Source: Nereocystis luetkeana (Eukaryota; Sar; Phaeophyceae; Laminariales; Laminariaceae). From it: DNA of 64,000 nt. A program made the translations under genes and the position numbers. Each line of letters starts with the position of its first letter. Positions within the stretch are counted from its first letter, which is position 1. This document shows positions 11,466 to 22,516 of the stretch, piece after piece. The notes below the pieces were generated by a model, which ran no database searches, had not been told where the DNA came from, and saw only the letters and a list, made by a program, of their open reading frames with translations. The stretch is taken from the NCBI GenBank assembly GCA_031213475.1, contig JARUPZ010000025.1:6025676-6089675 (forward strand), in the 5' to 3' direction.

Positions 11466-12799
11466 TCAAGACCAGATCATTCCAAACAACGCACTGTTGG
11501 GCACTGTCGCTGATCTTCCCGTTGGGGAAACATCGAGCGCAGGAAACCGATCGCACGCCTCAGCGAAACCACGGCGGCTTCCGGTATACTCTCGGATAAG
11601 GGGGGTCGCAAATGCTGGACGACCCTAGCACAGGTCGGGGGAGGAGTGGCGGGGGGGAAGGGGAAAATATCAGCGTGCTGTCTCTGTAGCGGTCAGGAAA
11701 CTGAAACATATCCGACGGTGCTCTTGACGCGCTCGTTCTTGTTTGTCATGTGTAGCATCTTCTGTGCCACCAAAACCTTACCCTTCGTGTAACACATACA
11801 ATAACTCTATATATAGCACACACACGTGTGACAAGGGACCGCACCAAGAGAACACACCCTTTCGGGGGAATTTCCAAACCGGTTTTCCCCTCGGCGACCG
11901 GAGGGGGGAGGGGGTGAACACGCCAAGCGACGTGTCTATTGGAAAGCCGCCTCGACGAGATCTCTCCGAAGCCCACGTTATATTTTGCGTGTAACCCCAC
12001 TCGTTTGGGCGAACATAGGGTTGGGAGTTCGTCGGTTTGGGGGGGGCGTATTGTCTTGCGCGTTAAAGCGGCAACAGTATCGACCATATCCAATCGCCCA
12101 ATACTGCCGTTGCCGCACGGTCAGAGGCGCCTTCTCAGCCCTCACCCACGGTTCCTCTAGTCCGTGCGTATCCGGCACCCCCAGGGCTCAACAATCAGCG
12201 GTACACAGGTCCTCACTGGCTCCTCTCGTCGTGAGCGCTCGGACCGTCTCGGGTCACAGTCATCGCGACGTTCGGGATGCCTGCTACTTAAAAGGTAGAG
12301 CATTGTTTGCCCCAACATTTTTTCTGACTGACCAGGAGTCCTTGATGTTATGGTATCCCCTCTCCCCTGTCCCAATATCGCTGGAATGCCGCTGGTGGTT
12401 TACAAGACATATGTATTCATGGTATTCCTACAGTGGGTCATGGATTTGTTCATCGGGTTAAGCCTACATACCTCCTCAAAAACAGTTTTGAGGCCGATGT
12501 ACAAACGAAGAGCTCGAGGGAACCTAAGATGCAAGCTTGATCGTAGCATGCGTCTCCGGTTCGCGGGGACGCTGTCGTACTAGACGGCCCGCAAGTTGGG
12601 GAGTTCCAGCAGTTACCCCGTGGGGCCAAATGGTTTAGGCACTCCAGCGCTCGCGATAAGTCCGACCGAAAATCAACGCAAGATTCATTTTCCTGCGGTT
12701 TTTGCAGTCTACTCTTTTAATTGCGTTGCGGACCAATTGCGCGTAGGTTTTCGCGTACACTTTGTTCTTTGGATTTACGCGCTTCCATTCTTTGTGTGG

Positions 12800-12965
12800 G
12801 TTGTGCTCAACTTGAACCGATCGTTCTACCACTCGGCATCGGCACACTCAGTGTCCGTTCTGATTCTCAGGGCCATAGAGGTACACGTTTTGAGGCCACA
12901 TACGGTGAGACAGAGGAAAACCAGAACTAAAATCGCAAACGTCTACGTGAAGCAAAAATAAATGT
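12800..12965 (+). repeat. Dispersed repeat family G, copy 1
   Basis: It shares CACTCAGTGTCCGTTCTGAT, GTGAGACAGAGGAAAACCA and the following A-rich, CGCAAA-containing stretch with 38180-38350 (same orientation). It carries no coding content. Confidence 0.65.
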
Positions 12966-13539
12966 CAGCGTACTGGGCAGGAGAACGCAACAAGCCAGAC
13001 CAGAAAATATGAAAAAACGTAGAGTAAATAAAGTAAACCCAAGCACGAAATGAAACATGATACAGGTGACGCAAGAAGATTAGAACGCCTGCAAGAATAA
13101 TACAATGCGTGCTGAAGAAGAAGAACAGATAGCTGCTGCACAGACGAGGCGACACCAAGAAGAGAAAGACACCGGCAAAAAAATGGCGTGGGGGGAAATG
13201 CAAACGAAGAGGGAAGCAGGACAAAGAGCAAGGAGTTCGAAAACAGAAAGAGACATCGAACTCAAGGCGGTAACATGCATGGTAACACGGATTGCCGTCT
13301 CTGATACAAAGCCGATCCGGGGACCTTCCCACACCCTGTGCCGTATCCTTTCCAATCTGGTCACTACTTAGCGATGCCAAGTGCCAGTAATGCCGCCGTC
13401 GCGCCCCTCCCAGTGCACAACTCAACAAAAAACAGACAACCACTCAATGGTTATAGTGACACACGTTCCGCGTGTTCTAGTCGAACCGGTACCTTGACAC
13501 ACGGTCTACCATTCCGTTTCTTCACTCATCGACAGGAGG

Positions 13540-14414
13540 CGTTCTGCGATAGTGCGGGTGCCCCCCCCTCCCCGCCATCCCTCTCCCCTTGTCGCCGCTC
13601 TTGGCGTCCTCATCTGCGTGGTGCAGCCAGCTCCTTTCGGCCTCGTCCCTGTGCCACCTCGTCGTGAAACAGTCCGCCGCTTCGACGGCCCCCCGAAACC
13701 ACTTCCCGCTCTTCTCAGCCACCCTCGGCCAGAACACCGTCGCTGCTCCGAACAGCAAAGAGGGGCATTCCATGGATCCGTCGGCGGTTTGCAAAACCCC
13801 GACGTCGTTTGGTAGACAACGAACCCAATTTTTCTGCTGGTCGGCCTGCTCCGGGGTTCTCCCCGCCAGCCACCGTCCCAAACACCTCCCGACGGGTCAG
13901 CCGCTCATTCAGTCATCCGCTGTACCGCCCCCGCAAAGAAGAGGCGTCGTTCGCGGATGGTGGTTTCAAAATGCTTCGCATGGTTGCTCTTTGGGGGTCC
14001 TGGCGTACGATATGAGGTGATCCGGGCGTTGTCGGCACTGGAAGCCATGGACGCGTAGGAAGAGGTTGTGGTATGTATGCCGTTCGGAGCTCAGCGGGGT
14101 GCTTCTGGCGTAGGGTCCACGTCACACACCCGTTCAGCAGGGTCTCAACCCTTTCGGCCTTTTGGCATGCACACCTTTAGGGCGAACGGGGCAGCCTCTG
14201 TATCGTACACCTCGCTCTTGCACCGAGTGTAGTATGTATGCCCTTGCAAGTTGGATCCATCGTTTGATCTTTCATCTAATGTCAGCTCGTTCGTCGACAA
14301 GACCGCCCAGGACCCAGGTACGAAAATTACATCGTTCGTCAGTACGATCGACCCACTTGCTTCGATGATGAGCGGTGAGGTCCGGAGTGCCAGGTTCGGT
14401 GTTCGCAGAAGCAT
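13540..14414 (-). pseudogene. LINE C-terminal region
   Basis: Minus-strand frames begin MLLRTPNLALRTSPLIIEAS (14145-14414), continue with VTWTLRQKHPAELRTA (13913-14125), then ECPSLLFGAATVFWPRVAEK, SGKWFRGAVEAADCFTTRWH and RDEAERSWLHHADEDAKSGD (13522-13881). These are the thumb and C-terminal blocks of the same element family. Frame 13522-13881 is open for about 119 codons, the least damaged part. Confidence 0.75.
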
Positions 14415-14419
14415 TGCCT

Positions 14420-15735
14420 CCCTTCGGGTTTCGTTTCGGAGACGGTGAGGCCTGCTGCTTCGAGAACGGTCACCAGGGCGGTCGTCATCCTCGCAAGGCC
14501 TTGCGCCGATTTGTCAGAAGGCCGGCGTCGTCGGCGTACGGCTCACCCCATACCGCGCCTTCCGTGCGTATGCTATTAATAGAGGATCAACCTCCCTCTC
14601 ATCCCCCCTGAGGTCCTCCTCGAGGTGATCCAAGGCCCTCACGGTATAAACGATCCCCACTGACGAATACCAGCACGGCGTGTATTACAGCAGCGAAAAA
14701 TACATTAAACAGAAGCACTGACTACACGCACCCTTGCCTCAGCCCCTGAGTGACGTCAAACCATTCCAAATGTTCATCGTCATCCGTAAGAGCCGGTCGC
14801 CCCGGTGGTTCAAGTGGTTAATTCTACTTGTTGTGTCTTGAGTCCTGGGTTCGAGCCCCAGGTGGGTCGGACATTTTACTAAATTTGCAAAAATAAAATA
14901 AAAAAAGGATTCAATTGTTGAGAGCGCCTTGAAGCGTGGGTAGGCACAACAATTCGATCCGAGTCGACGAGGGAAGAAAGGCTGAAATCTTCTCGCGATA
15001 AAAATAAAAGGCACGTGCCGTAGCGGAAAGGGGGTAGAAGAGTCTGCTATGTGACCCCGGATCTGAGTTACGAGTTGGAAGGAGAGAGAGAAGATGTGCG
15101 AAGATACTAAATGGGATGAGCAAAAAGAAAAAGAAAAAGTACGCAGTCCAACTCCTTCATGGAACTGGCGGATAAAAGCTGACATCTTCTCTTCTAGGCC
15201 GAGGCGTGCGAGCACCACCGCGAACAGCTATCGGCCAACGGAGTCACATCCTTTTTAGATATCGATGAAGCACACGCACAGGGGGACGGTTCTAGCTCGT
15301 GCGAGTTCCTGCTGTCAAAACCACCACGAACAGCATGTCGACTGTTGATCGCGCTGGGCGACAGCCGCATTGTCCGTCGGGGGGAGTATCGCTTCGACCC
15401 CGCAGTAGCTGCTGAGGCGGGACGGGACCATTTTCAGCAATGCTTTGCCCGAAGGCTCAACACGCAAAGTCTCCCCGGTAGTTGTTTCAAGCACAGCTAT
15501 CCATCTATTTACGAAAGACCCCAATGGTAACATAAGTCCATTGCTGGGGGACGTCTCCCGTCCCCCACACATTGGCAAATAAGTAAGTAGGGAAAATACC
15601 GGATGGGTTCGGGGTGGTCACGGTTCGGGGTAACTCGGCTGGAACGTAGTCTGGTCCCACCGCCTCCCAGTTTGGCACACCCCGGACTGCAGCCGCCATG
15701 CCGTCCATGGTCGGTTCCATCTTCAAACAAACGGC
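14420..15735 (-). pseudogene. LINE reverse transcriptase, interrupted by a SINE
   Basis: In order on the minus strand: MDGMAAAVRGVPNWEAVGPD (15505-15726), WGTGDVPQQWTYVTIGVF, GKALLKMVPSRLSSYC (15315-15578), then a palm-A block close to CFIDIxKxxDSV with two stops (about 15235-15280), LARLGLEEKMSAFIRQFHE (15150-15218), the SINE, then EWFDVTQGLRQGCV (about 14735-14775). The catalytic YADD is encoded at 14527-14538 in YADDAGL, but one frame away from its neighbours. RT function is clear from motif order and the copy is dead. A CTATTAATAG palindrome at about 14572 adds six bases between DPL and the next block. Confidence 0.85.
14793..15139 (+). mobile_element. tRNA-derived SINE, family S1, copy 1
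   Basis: The 5-prime head has RNA polymerase III internal promoter boxes: A box TGGTTCAAGTGG at 14806-14817 and B box GGTTCGAGCCC at 14848-14858. A unique body of about 280 bp follows, ending in an AAAAAG-rich tail. It is not a functional tRNA: the cloverleaf is poor and the head continues into the body. It interrupts the LINE RT on the opposite strand. A near-full-length reversed copy is at 19687-20043 and a body fragment at 28505-28640. Confidence 0.88.
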
Positions 15736-15772
15736 GATCCCAACGGCGGTTTTCGAAACAGGGCGCTGATGG

Positions 15773-15789
15773 TTAGGTTAGGTTAGGTA
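15773..15789 (+). repeat. Short (TTAGG)n run
   Basis: Three to four TTAGG pentamers lie between the LINE RT and its linker. They resemble telomere-type DNA but are very short. Confidence 0.7.
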
Positions 15790-16529
15790 AAGCTTAGGCG
15801 ATCCAGGGGTCCGGAGGGTGCCGAAAACCCCCGCTCACAGTTCAACGATGCGGTCCTTATGACGCATCTATCCCTAGAGGTAGCACGTTTCCGCTGAAAC
15901 GTTTTCTGAATGACGCGGCTTCTCAACCCAAATTCGTCGGAATGCCAATCTTGCGCCGAAAAATGACGTTTTTGTATGCTTGGGCCATGGGATTGTTCCT
16001 CGAGGTGCTTTTCGCTCATCAAGTCAGCCTTCGGGTGACGTGTTGAGCTCCTCAAGTGAGGAGCCCCCGCGAAGTTAGAGGGTGAAGACCTATCGTAGAA
16101 CGCCTCTTACCCCTAAGTAGCGCGTCGTCCTCGGTCACGATGAGGCTGCTCGCACTTCGCCTTACGCCCGTTCAGCCCCGCCGGGCCGGTCGAATGCTTG
16201 TGGAAGCTCCACTGGTTGTTGTTAGCGAGGAGTCTCTCCGTTTAAAAAAAAAGGTGCCCTTCGAGGTAGGCGTGCAGCGCTGCCCCAGCCCACCCCTTCG
16301 AAGATTCGCGCACACCGTCCTCGGCGTCTCCCACTTGGTCTCGTCCCTCATAGTGTGTGTGCATGAAACGTCGTGCATCCCCCCTCACATTCCTTTTGAA
16401 AGGCGGCAGAGGTTTCGGGGGGCTCGCTCGACCCGACTTCGTGTGTGCGCGACGCGGTCGAGGTGGTACACCTCTCTCGCTACTTACCGCATCAAGAGTT
16501 ATCTTCGGCAAATGATTCGTCCTTCTCAA
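15790..16529 (-). pseudogene. LINE linker between endonuclease and RT
   Basis: Minus-strand frames 16242-16529 and 15783-16055 hold charged, helical linker sequence (KITLDAV, RRFMHTHYEG, ALHAYLEGHLFF) in the position expected between endonuclease and RT. The 192-codon plus-strand open frame over this part (16140-16718) is the antisense shadow. Confidence 0.6.
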
Positions 16530-17110
16530 AGATGCTGTTGGCCTGGCAGGATCGGAAAAGAAACTTGGAGTGAATCCGCGAAAACACTCGCTGTCTGCAA
16601 TCTCCGTCCGTCTGAACCTCTGCGGGTCGGAAGGCCAGATTCATTTTTCGTCTGTACGGGTATGTTTGGGGGGGCAGAACGACCGCTGATGCGGACCATC
16701 GCGTGCAGGAAAATATAGTCTGGATCCGCCTTGGCTGGGGGCGGGGGCTGGGGGGTGGAAATCAACATCCTATGATACGCGCGAGATCGGTGTGCTCGGC
16801 GGGTTAGGAAGTCAATGGATCGGTTCTTGGTCTCCGCGGTTGGTTGCTGATGCCGTTGAACGTGTGAGATGCTCCACCCTTGCGTCTACTGAAAGACGTG
16901 TTTGTTAGAGCGAGCTTGATGATGCCTGAAGCGAATGCCCGCACCGGCGTCCGACCGTTCGTTGCTGTTGAGCTCATCACGTCCGTACGCTCTAAGCACC
17001 CTACATACAGTCACCACGCCCTTCCACCCTCCTTCCTGTCCACAGGCGTTGTTTGCGTCTACCAGTAGGAACATAACTTTCCTTCGTTGGGATGCGTTCA
17101 ACCATGTGCC
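16526..17110 (-). pseudogene. LINE endonuclease fragment
   Basis: Minus-strand frame 16886-17101 contains VMFLLVDANNACG and LRAYGRDELNSN, which correspond to the APE-type endonuclease region around the catalytic G-D-x-N/A-x-G segment. Frame 16526-16768 contains QPPPPAKADPDYIFLHAMV, the C-terminal endonuclease block, where the usual SDH is changed to PDY. This enzyme nicks target DNA to prime reverse transcription. The copy is broken by frame changes and by loss of the catalytic SDH. Confidence 0.7.
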
Positions 17111-19686
17111 TCATTAACTTCTTCTTCCGAAAAATCCTCCTTTGAGCTTTGTGTTAAGGCTGGCTTCCGTCGAGGCGCACCACTCCGGCCCGAAATATAA
17201 TAAACTTCAGTATATTAATATTAAACAAAACAATTGTTTTTTTTTGGGGACAGTGGTAGGCAACGATTACTACTTACTGCTACTGTAGGTTGACTGCAAC
17301 GCCTTACAACAGTCAACTCGAAGCGCATAGACTTGACCCGTTCGCGAATCAACTCGTGGGCATCAACGGACTCACACCACACAGTTCTATTATAGTTTCC
17401 TTGACTGCCAAACTATGACCTTGCCTGCCTTCCGTTTCTTCTTGCTCAGAGCAGAAAACCCGGTACCCTGCCGCTAAAAACTCGCTTTCCCCAGGTCTCT
17501 TTGTTGTGTCCTGCCGGTCGATGGCGCCACTGTCATGTCGTAGGCCCTTCGCCAGTAGGCTCTAGGCATGCCCATTCCCGCCCCCCCCCTTTCACTTCCA
17601 GGGTGCGTGGCACATTGCAAGTCGCTACCGTCACAAGTGCTCCTTCCTGTCTCGCTCGAGCCTCGCGCGCTGCATCCTTTGCCAGCCGGCGCGTGGTCCA
17701 ACCCCTCCGCTTTTTATTTTTTATTTTTCTTGTTTGTTTTCTTTATTTTTTCGTAGTTTTCCTTCTTTCTTTCAAGATGTAGGGGCTCTCTGTGTTCTAG
17801 CCCGGCCCACGCCTTCGTTTCCAGCGGCTGGGTTCAGCCGTCTCAGCCCATCCCAACCCCCGACACTCTCATCCTCGCCGTCTAGGAAATTGCTCTACCT
17901 ACGCGGGGCCTAGCCTCTCATCATACTCTCATGTCATCAGGTGGCCTCCGTGTTCTTCGTCGGTGCGCCTTCGTCGACGCGCAGAAGAGAGCCGCACGGA
18001 TACTTTGCGCTTGCTCGCGGCCGGCCATGGTCTGTAAAGAGCCTTAGGGGTGACCCTGGCCAGCCTTGTCTGCTTGCGAGGGGTAGCAAGGCTAGCATGG
18101 CGGAGCTGCCCGATCCTTTACCTAAAAACCCTGAAAAATAAACAAGAAATACCTAAAAACTTCGAGACGACTTTTTTTGGGGGGAACTTCGAGACGACTT
18201 TTTGGGGGGTGACTTCGAGACGACTTTTTTTGGGGGGGGGGGTGAAGTTTTTCGGCTTTTAAAATTCCCGAAAACAAAATCGGGAAAATACCGAATTTCG
18301 GGAAAATATCTAAAAAACCTAAGAAGCACTCCTCGTTGAGATCGGCCTTAACACTGTTACAGAGCAGCAGTACCATATTATTAAATCTATAGAATAGTAC
18401 CTTCCTTCTCTTCAGGGTCAGTCACGGCTATGATATTATCGATACTACTACTACTGTGCTGTAATTCGACGCGCGTTGACGAGGGGAGAAAATAAATGCA
18501 AGCCACTCTTCTCACCATAAGAATGTAGCACGCCACCTTACATAGTGGGGGCGGCGGGACGAATGCCAGCAATACGGCAGTAAGTAGCGAAATATGACAC
18601 CGCCGAATCTGAGTTGCGGAAGAAAGGGAGAGAGCTGGACGAATGTATAGATGGGGTGAGTCTCGTTGAACGAAAACAATAGTGTCGGACAAAAAAATCG
18701 CTTCTCCTCCCACAGCCCGAGAAAATGTTTTATCTTCCTTTTATTATTAGTAGGCTTGCCATCCGGCAGTAGTGTGCAGCATGAGCTTTCACGTTGATTA
18801 ATCAGAACATTCCTGAAATAAGAAATTCTCCGTAAACGAAGGAAACCTGCACACCAAGTCTATCTCCCTTCTACGAGGTATGTCTACTCCTTTTATATTT
18901 GACCTACGATACTCTTTTTTCCTTCTATTCTTCTGCCACGGGACATGGGAAAAACAAAAATCAGCCCTGATTCCCTCTGACCGCTTCGACTACACTAACT
19001 ACTACGTATAATAACGCATGTGATGAGATAACACAAAAAAAACTGTCATGGTATCCCCGCCCCCCCTCTGTTTTTTTGTTGTATAGAGAGAGGCGTTGGT
19101 AGTATTCATTATATATCATGAATAGCACAACCATACGACACGTGTGCTAAATAAACTAACAACACCCACCTCCGCTTCGGACGAATGAACCCATCATGAG
19201 CCCAAAGATACAACCCGTAGCACGCGCGATCGAAGTATTATATATCACACACATAGATGATAGATCAGTTTTTGAATGCTGCAAAGATGAGTTTCAACAA
19301 AATCCCTCGACATCACCAAGAAGAAGACATCAATCACAGCTGCTTTGCTGAAAAACTTTTGAACATTTTTTTTTTTATGAATACACCGGGACCGGGACAC
19401 CGACGTGGCAACGTCTCGGCCGCAACAGAGAGAGGCAAATAAGTACCAGGGTACCTGGTAAGGTGTTATACAGTAATTTAATATGTAACATCAATAAAAT
19501 TAAATAGCAAAATTTAAATCTACCAACACATACATCCATACATACATACATGTTAAAATAACTATTAGTTATTATTACTACGTGCGGTCGACTGATGATG
19601 TATTTTCAGCGGCTCAATCAGCACCACCTACCTGCCAAACTCGAGCCGACTCTTCCTTGTTGGTGGCGAGCGGCGGAATCCTCGGA
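17111..19686. other. No gene recognised
   Basis: No coding feature is supported. The stretch becomes AT-rich, with T/A homopolymers and a short three-unit tandem repeat at 18160-18250. 18560-18660 weakly resembles the S1 SINE body. The LINE 5-prime end may extend into 17.1-17.7 kb, but no endonuclease motif was recognised there. Confidence 0.5.
18160..18250 (+). repeat. Tandem repeat, CTTCGAGACGACTTTTT-GGGG unit x3
   Basis: Three units start with ACTTCGAGACGACTTTTT and end in G runs of different length. They differ only in homopolymer length. Confidence 0.85.
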
Positions 19687-20043
19687 TTTTTTTTTTTGCT
19701 CATCCCATTTATTATCTTCGCACATCTTCTTCTCTCTCTCCTTCCAACTAGTAACTGAGATCCGGGGTCACATAGCAGGCTCTTCTACCCCCTACCCGCT
19801 ACAGTACGTGCCTTCAGTTTTATCGCGAGAAGATTTCAGCCTTTTCTTCCCTCCTCGTCGACTCGCATCGAATTGTGCCTATATACCCACGCTGCAAGGC
19901 GCTCTCAACAATTAATTGAATCCTTTTTATTTTTATTTCTGCAAATAAATAAAGTCAAATGTCCGACCCACCTGGGGCTCGAACCCAGGACTCAAACCCG
20001 AGTAGAATTCGAGGTCAACCACTTGAACCACCGGGGCGACCGG
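19687..20043 (-). mobile_element. tRNA-derived SINE, family S1, copy 2
   Basis: It is the reverse complement of the element at 14793-15139. The T run at 19687-19696 is the complement of its A-tail, the body is about 85 percent alike by eye, and the head lies at the right end with A box complement CCACTTGAACCA at 20019-20030 and B box complement GGGCTCGAACC at about 19975. Orientation is opposite to copy 1, 4.5 kb away. Confidence 0.88.
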
Positions 20044-20243
20044 ATATAACCCCCTAACCGCCCCGAACGCAAAGATCGATAGCGGAGATGAGCCCAACTC
20101 TCTTCTTCTTCTTCCAGCTTGGATGGGCTGGAAGTGAGAGCTGTGGTTGACTCTCAGGGTTGGTTATTACATTTTTTAGTTTTTTTTTCACAATAATGAA
20201 TGAGCGAACGGCTTATTATTATCATAAAAAATGTAAATTCAGC

Positions 20244-20650
20244 AAAAAACAGACAAATCGGAAAAATGGGAACGAAGCCTAAAATGAGAACCAAGCCGTA
20301 TCTATCTCCAGAACCATGTGGTGTATCAGATAACCAAAATGATCCTGCGAAACCCCTTGGCCAGCCCTGTGAGAGGAGCTCGTCAGAACGGTCATGCTCC
20401 ATCTCGTGCCTTCGGGTGGGCGCAAAAAGCGATATACGCTGGCTCTATTGTGATTTCTCTAGATAGATGCTGGCTACCGCGGCGATGCCGAGGACTTCCA
20501 GCCTGAGCGACAGCTCATTCGAAGGCTGATGTACAGCCCCACAGGACTGTCAACTTTTTTTCTTGGAGTTGTACACAATTGGTTTGCTTTCTAAAAAAAC
20601 CCGTCCGTTCTCATTTTTTGTCTCGTTCCCATTTTTCAGATTTGTCTGTT
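20244..20650. mobile_element. MITE-like element with about 43-bp terminal inverted repeats (M4)
   Basis: The left end ACAGACAAATCGGAAAAATG through GAGAACC (20244-20292) is the inverted complement of 20600-20650 (GTTCTCATTTTTTG through ATTTGTCTGT), with few mismatches. The interior of about 300 bp has no coding capacity. Size and structure fit a non-autonomous DNA transposon. No second copy was seen in the window. Confidence 0.75.
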
Positions 20651-20765
20651 AAAAATGGGATATAAACGAGACATATTACGCAGCAGCTTGCAAAGTTGAG
20701 TATCAACTATGTAATCAGTCGAACTCACAGCTGACGTATCTCATAATTTTATTGAAAAAAATGAG
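20645..20765 (+). repeat. Dispersed repeat family F, copy 2
   Basis: It matches 11355-11465: CGAGACATATTACGCAG, TTGCAAAGTTGAGTATCAAC and AACTCACAGCTGACGTAT are shared. It abuts the right TIR of the M4 element. Confidence 0.7.
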
Positions 20766-21193
20766 AAAGGAAGGAAAACCGAGGACAAAGAGTCTCAGCT
20801 TTAAAATTTTAATTTCAAGTCTGGTCTTGCAGGTTAGTTAGGTGTTACTACTATTATCATACCTCGTACTACTATTATTTTTTATTGTGGTCTCTTCTTC
20901 CAACATAATAACGAAGAGTCACAGCAACAGTAATACTACTATTAATACAGATGGATGGATAGAACGTAATGAGAAGGAAGGAGCAAATAAATACAGCCAA
21001 TTAATAGATATAGAGTAGACAAGCCGAAAGTTGGCACGGAAGGGAAGTAGAATTACTTGGTGCATGGGTTTCCTCTTGTTTCCAAGGTTTTCTTCTTTCG
21101 GGAAAGTTATGAGTGATCCATGTAGAAGATCATGCTGCACATTGTCGGATGGCAAAATAAATAATAATACTGATGTATGTAGTGTTATTATTA

Positions 21194-21450
21194 TAAGGTT
21201 CATTCTTATCGGAGAGCTTTTTTCCAAATTTTCGACACTTTTTTTCGCGCAATTTTTCAATCTTCCATATTTTCCTGGTTTGTTTTGTTACAAAAGAAAT
21301 ATTGGAATGTTAACGAACTTGATATTCTTGGTTCTGGAGAATTTCACGAATAGTGACAGAACGCCTCCTCCGTATATTGATACGTATCTCCGATTATTTC
21401 CAAACTTTGGGGATTTTGGAAAAAACGCTTTGCGATAAGAATGAACCTTA
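21194..21450. mobile_element. MITE family M3, copy 1
   Basis: About 257 bp bounded by inverted repeats: left TAAGGTTCATTCTTATCG and right CGATAAGAATGAACCTTA, perfect over about 18 bp and imperfect over about 35 bp. A second copy lies at 37752-38018. The interior is AT-rich and non-coding. Flanks read TTAT on both sides, possibly a target duplication. Confidence 0.85.
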
Positions 21451-21988
21451 TTGATAGTTGGAGTGTGACAGGTGACATTATTAGATGACTAAACATCAGA
21501 ATGAATGGGTGTTCACCGTGGTCGATTGTTCTGTGTTGTTCTGTTGTTACGTTGTTGTTGTTGTTGTTGTTCTGTATGTAGTCACATCCGTTTTCAATGT
21601 GAACCATCTCTTCTTCCAAACTTCTTGTGTGTACTTCGTTATTGGTGGTGTCCGCAGTTGATTCCGATTTCTTCTGTGGTCGACAGTCGACAGTCTCTCC
21701 ACTCGAGGTTGTGGCCTGGACGCCCCAATAGGTCGCTCGTGGATAACCCGAGCCCTGCGCATGCCGCGCGGAGGCACCCTGCAGGACCACACCTACCTGC
21801 CAGGTTATACACCTACCTGTGGGGTCCAGTCTTCTACCCACCTGTTGTTGTTGATGAACCACTCAGTCACAGGTGAGTTACTCGCCTTCTACAATCAACG
21901 TGGTCGTCATTGCAATAGCTAGTACGGTTCTTGTAGTCGCGATTGAACAGACGTGATAATAAAAGTCCCATCCACCATCCGTACTATA

Positions 21989-22036
21989 CTACCTGGTACC
22001 TGGTACCAGGTAGTACCAGGTACCAGGTACCTGGTA
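21989..22036. repeat. Array of six TA-CCWGG-TA units
   Basis: Reading left to right, six TACCTGGTA/TACCAGGTA 9-mers share their TA ends, with one extra G between the third and fourth. Each TA of one unit serves as the flank of the next, as expected if the same site was hit repeatedly. Confidence 0.9.
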
Positions 22037-22516
22037 TATATTAGTAGCTGCCAAGGGCGGAGCTTTATTCAAAGTAAATCGGGCTGGTGGGAACTGAGGA
22101 GGGCTAATATTATTATAGGTGTGCAGTGATGAGGGGGGTGCAGACGAACGAGTTCTCCTGTTGTTGTTGTTGTCCATGCTGCGCCGGCTGAGTTAGATCG
22201 AGGGGTGTATGGTTTAGAACAGCAAGCACGGATCAAGTGCGAGATGCGAGGCGAGTTCGCGCGCGCGTTTACAAAAATCAAAGATACTTTTTGTTGCGAA
22301 GTCCTTCCAAACTAGAGAACCGGCCGTGTGATTGCCACTGTTCCCCTAACCCCGTGACCAGAACGCCAGCCAAGCCTATACGTACAACAAAAATACCGTA
22401 TTAATTACGTACCAACGATTGGCACCAACAGGAAAGCAAACGACACCAGAGAGGTCACCTGCTACTTCACTTACCAGCCTACCAGCCTACCATTGTTGAT
22501 TGACACTGCCTCTGCT

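Larger units (their letters stand above)
8941..12800. other. No gene recognised
   Basis: Open frames exist, the longest being 206 codons on the minus strand at 10723-11343, but they are Arg/Ser-rich, lack recognisable domains and overlap equally long frames on the other strand. Visible structure: TACTGTAG iterated three times at 9194-9222, one TACCAGGTA at 9259-9267, and a dispersed repeat at 11355-11465. Confidence 0.5.
13540..17110 (-). mobile_element. Degenerate APE-endonuclease/RT non-LTR retrotransposon
   Basis: Read on the minus strand, this 3.6 kb block has the colinear parts of a single-ORF LINE with AP-type endonuclease followed by reverse transcriptase and a C-terminal tail: endonuclease (16526-17110), linker (15790-16530), RT (about 14400-15730) and tail (13540-14414). 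Frames are broken many times. A tRNA-derived SINE (14793-15139) has landed inside the RT between the palm blocks. I recognise the family from conserved phrases such as DVTQGLRQGCV, YADDAGL and MLLRTPN. No poly-A tail or target duplication was resolved. Confidence 0.85.
20766..22490. other. Gene-free stretch with simple repeats
   Basis: Apart from M3 copy 1, it holds a TTG run at about 21550-21572, a second one near 22158, and the scar array at 21989-22036. No supported coding feature. Confidence 0.5.

Noticed and set aside
2812-12000. LTRs for the gypsy element
   Set aside because: No matching pair was found between the two flanks by eye; a self-comparison of the window would settle it.
14793-14870. 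tRNA gene at the S1 head
   Set aside because: A and B boxes are present, but the sequence recurs with the same 280-bp body at 19.7-20.0 kb and folds poorly, so it is a SINE head.
16140-16718. 192-codon plus-strand ORF
   Set aside because: Antisense to recognisable LINE linker and endonuclease blocks, so a shadow.
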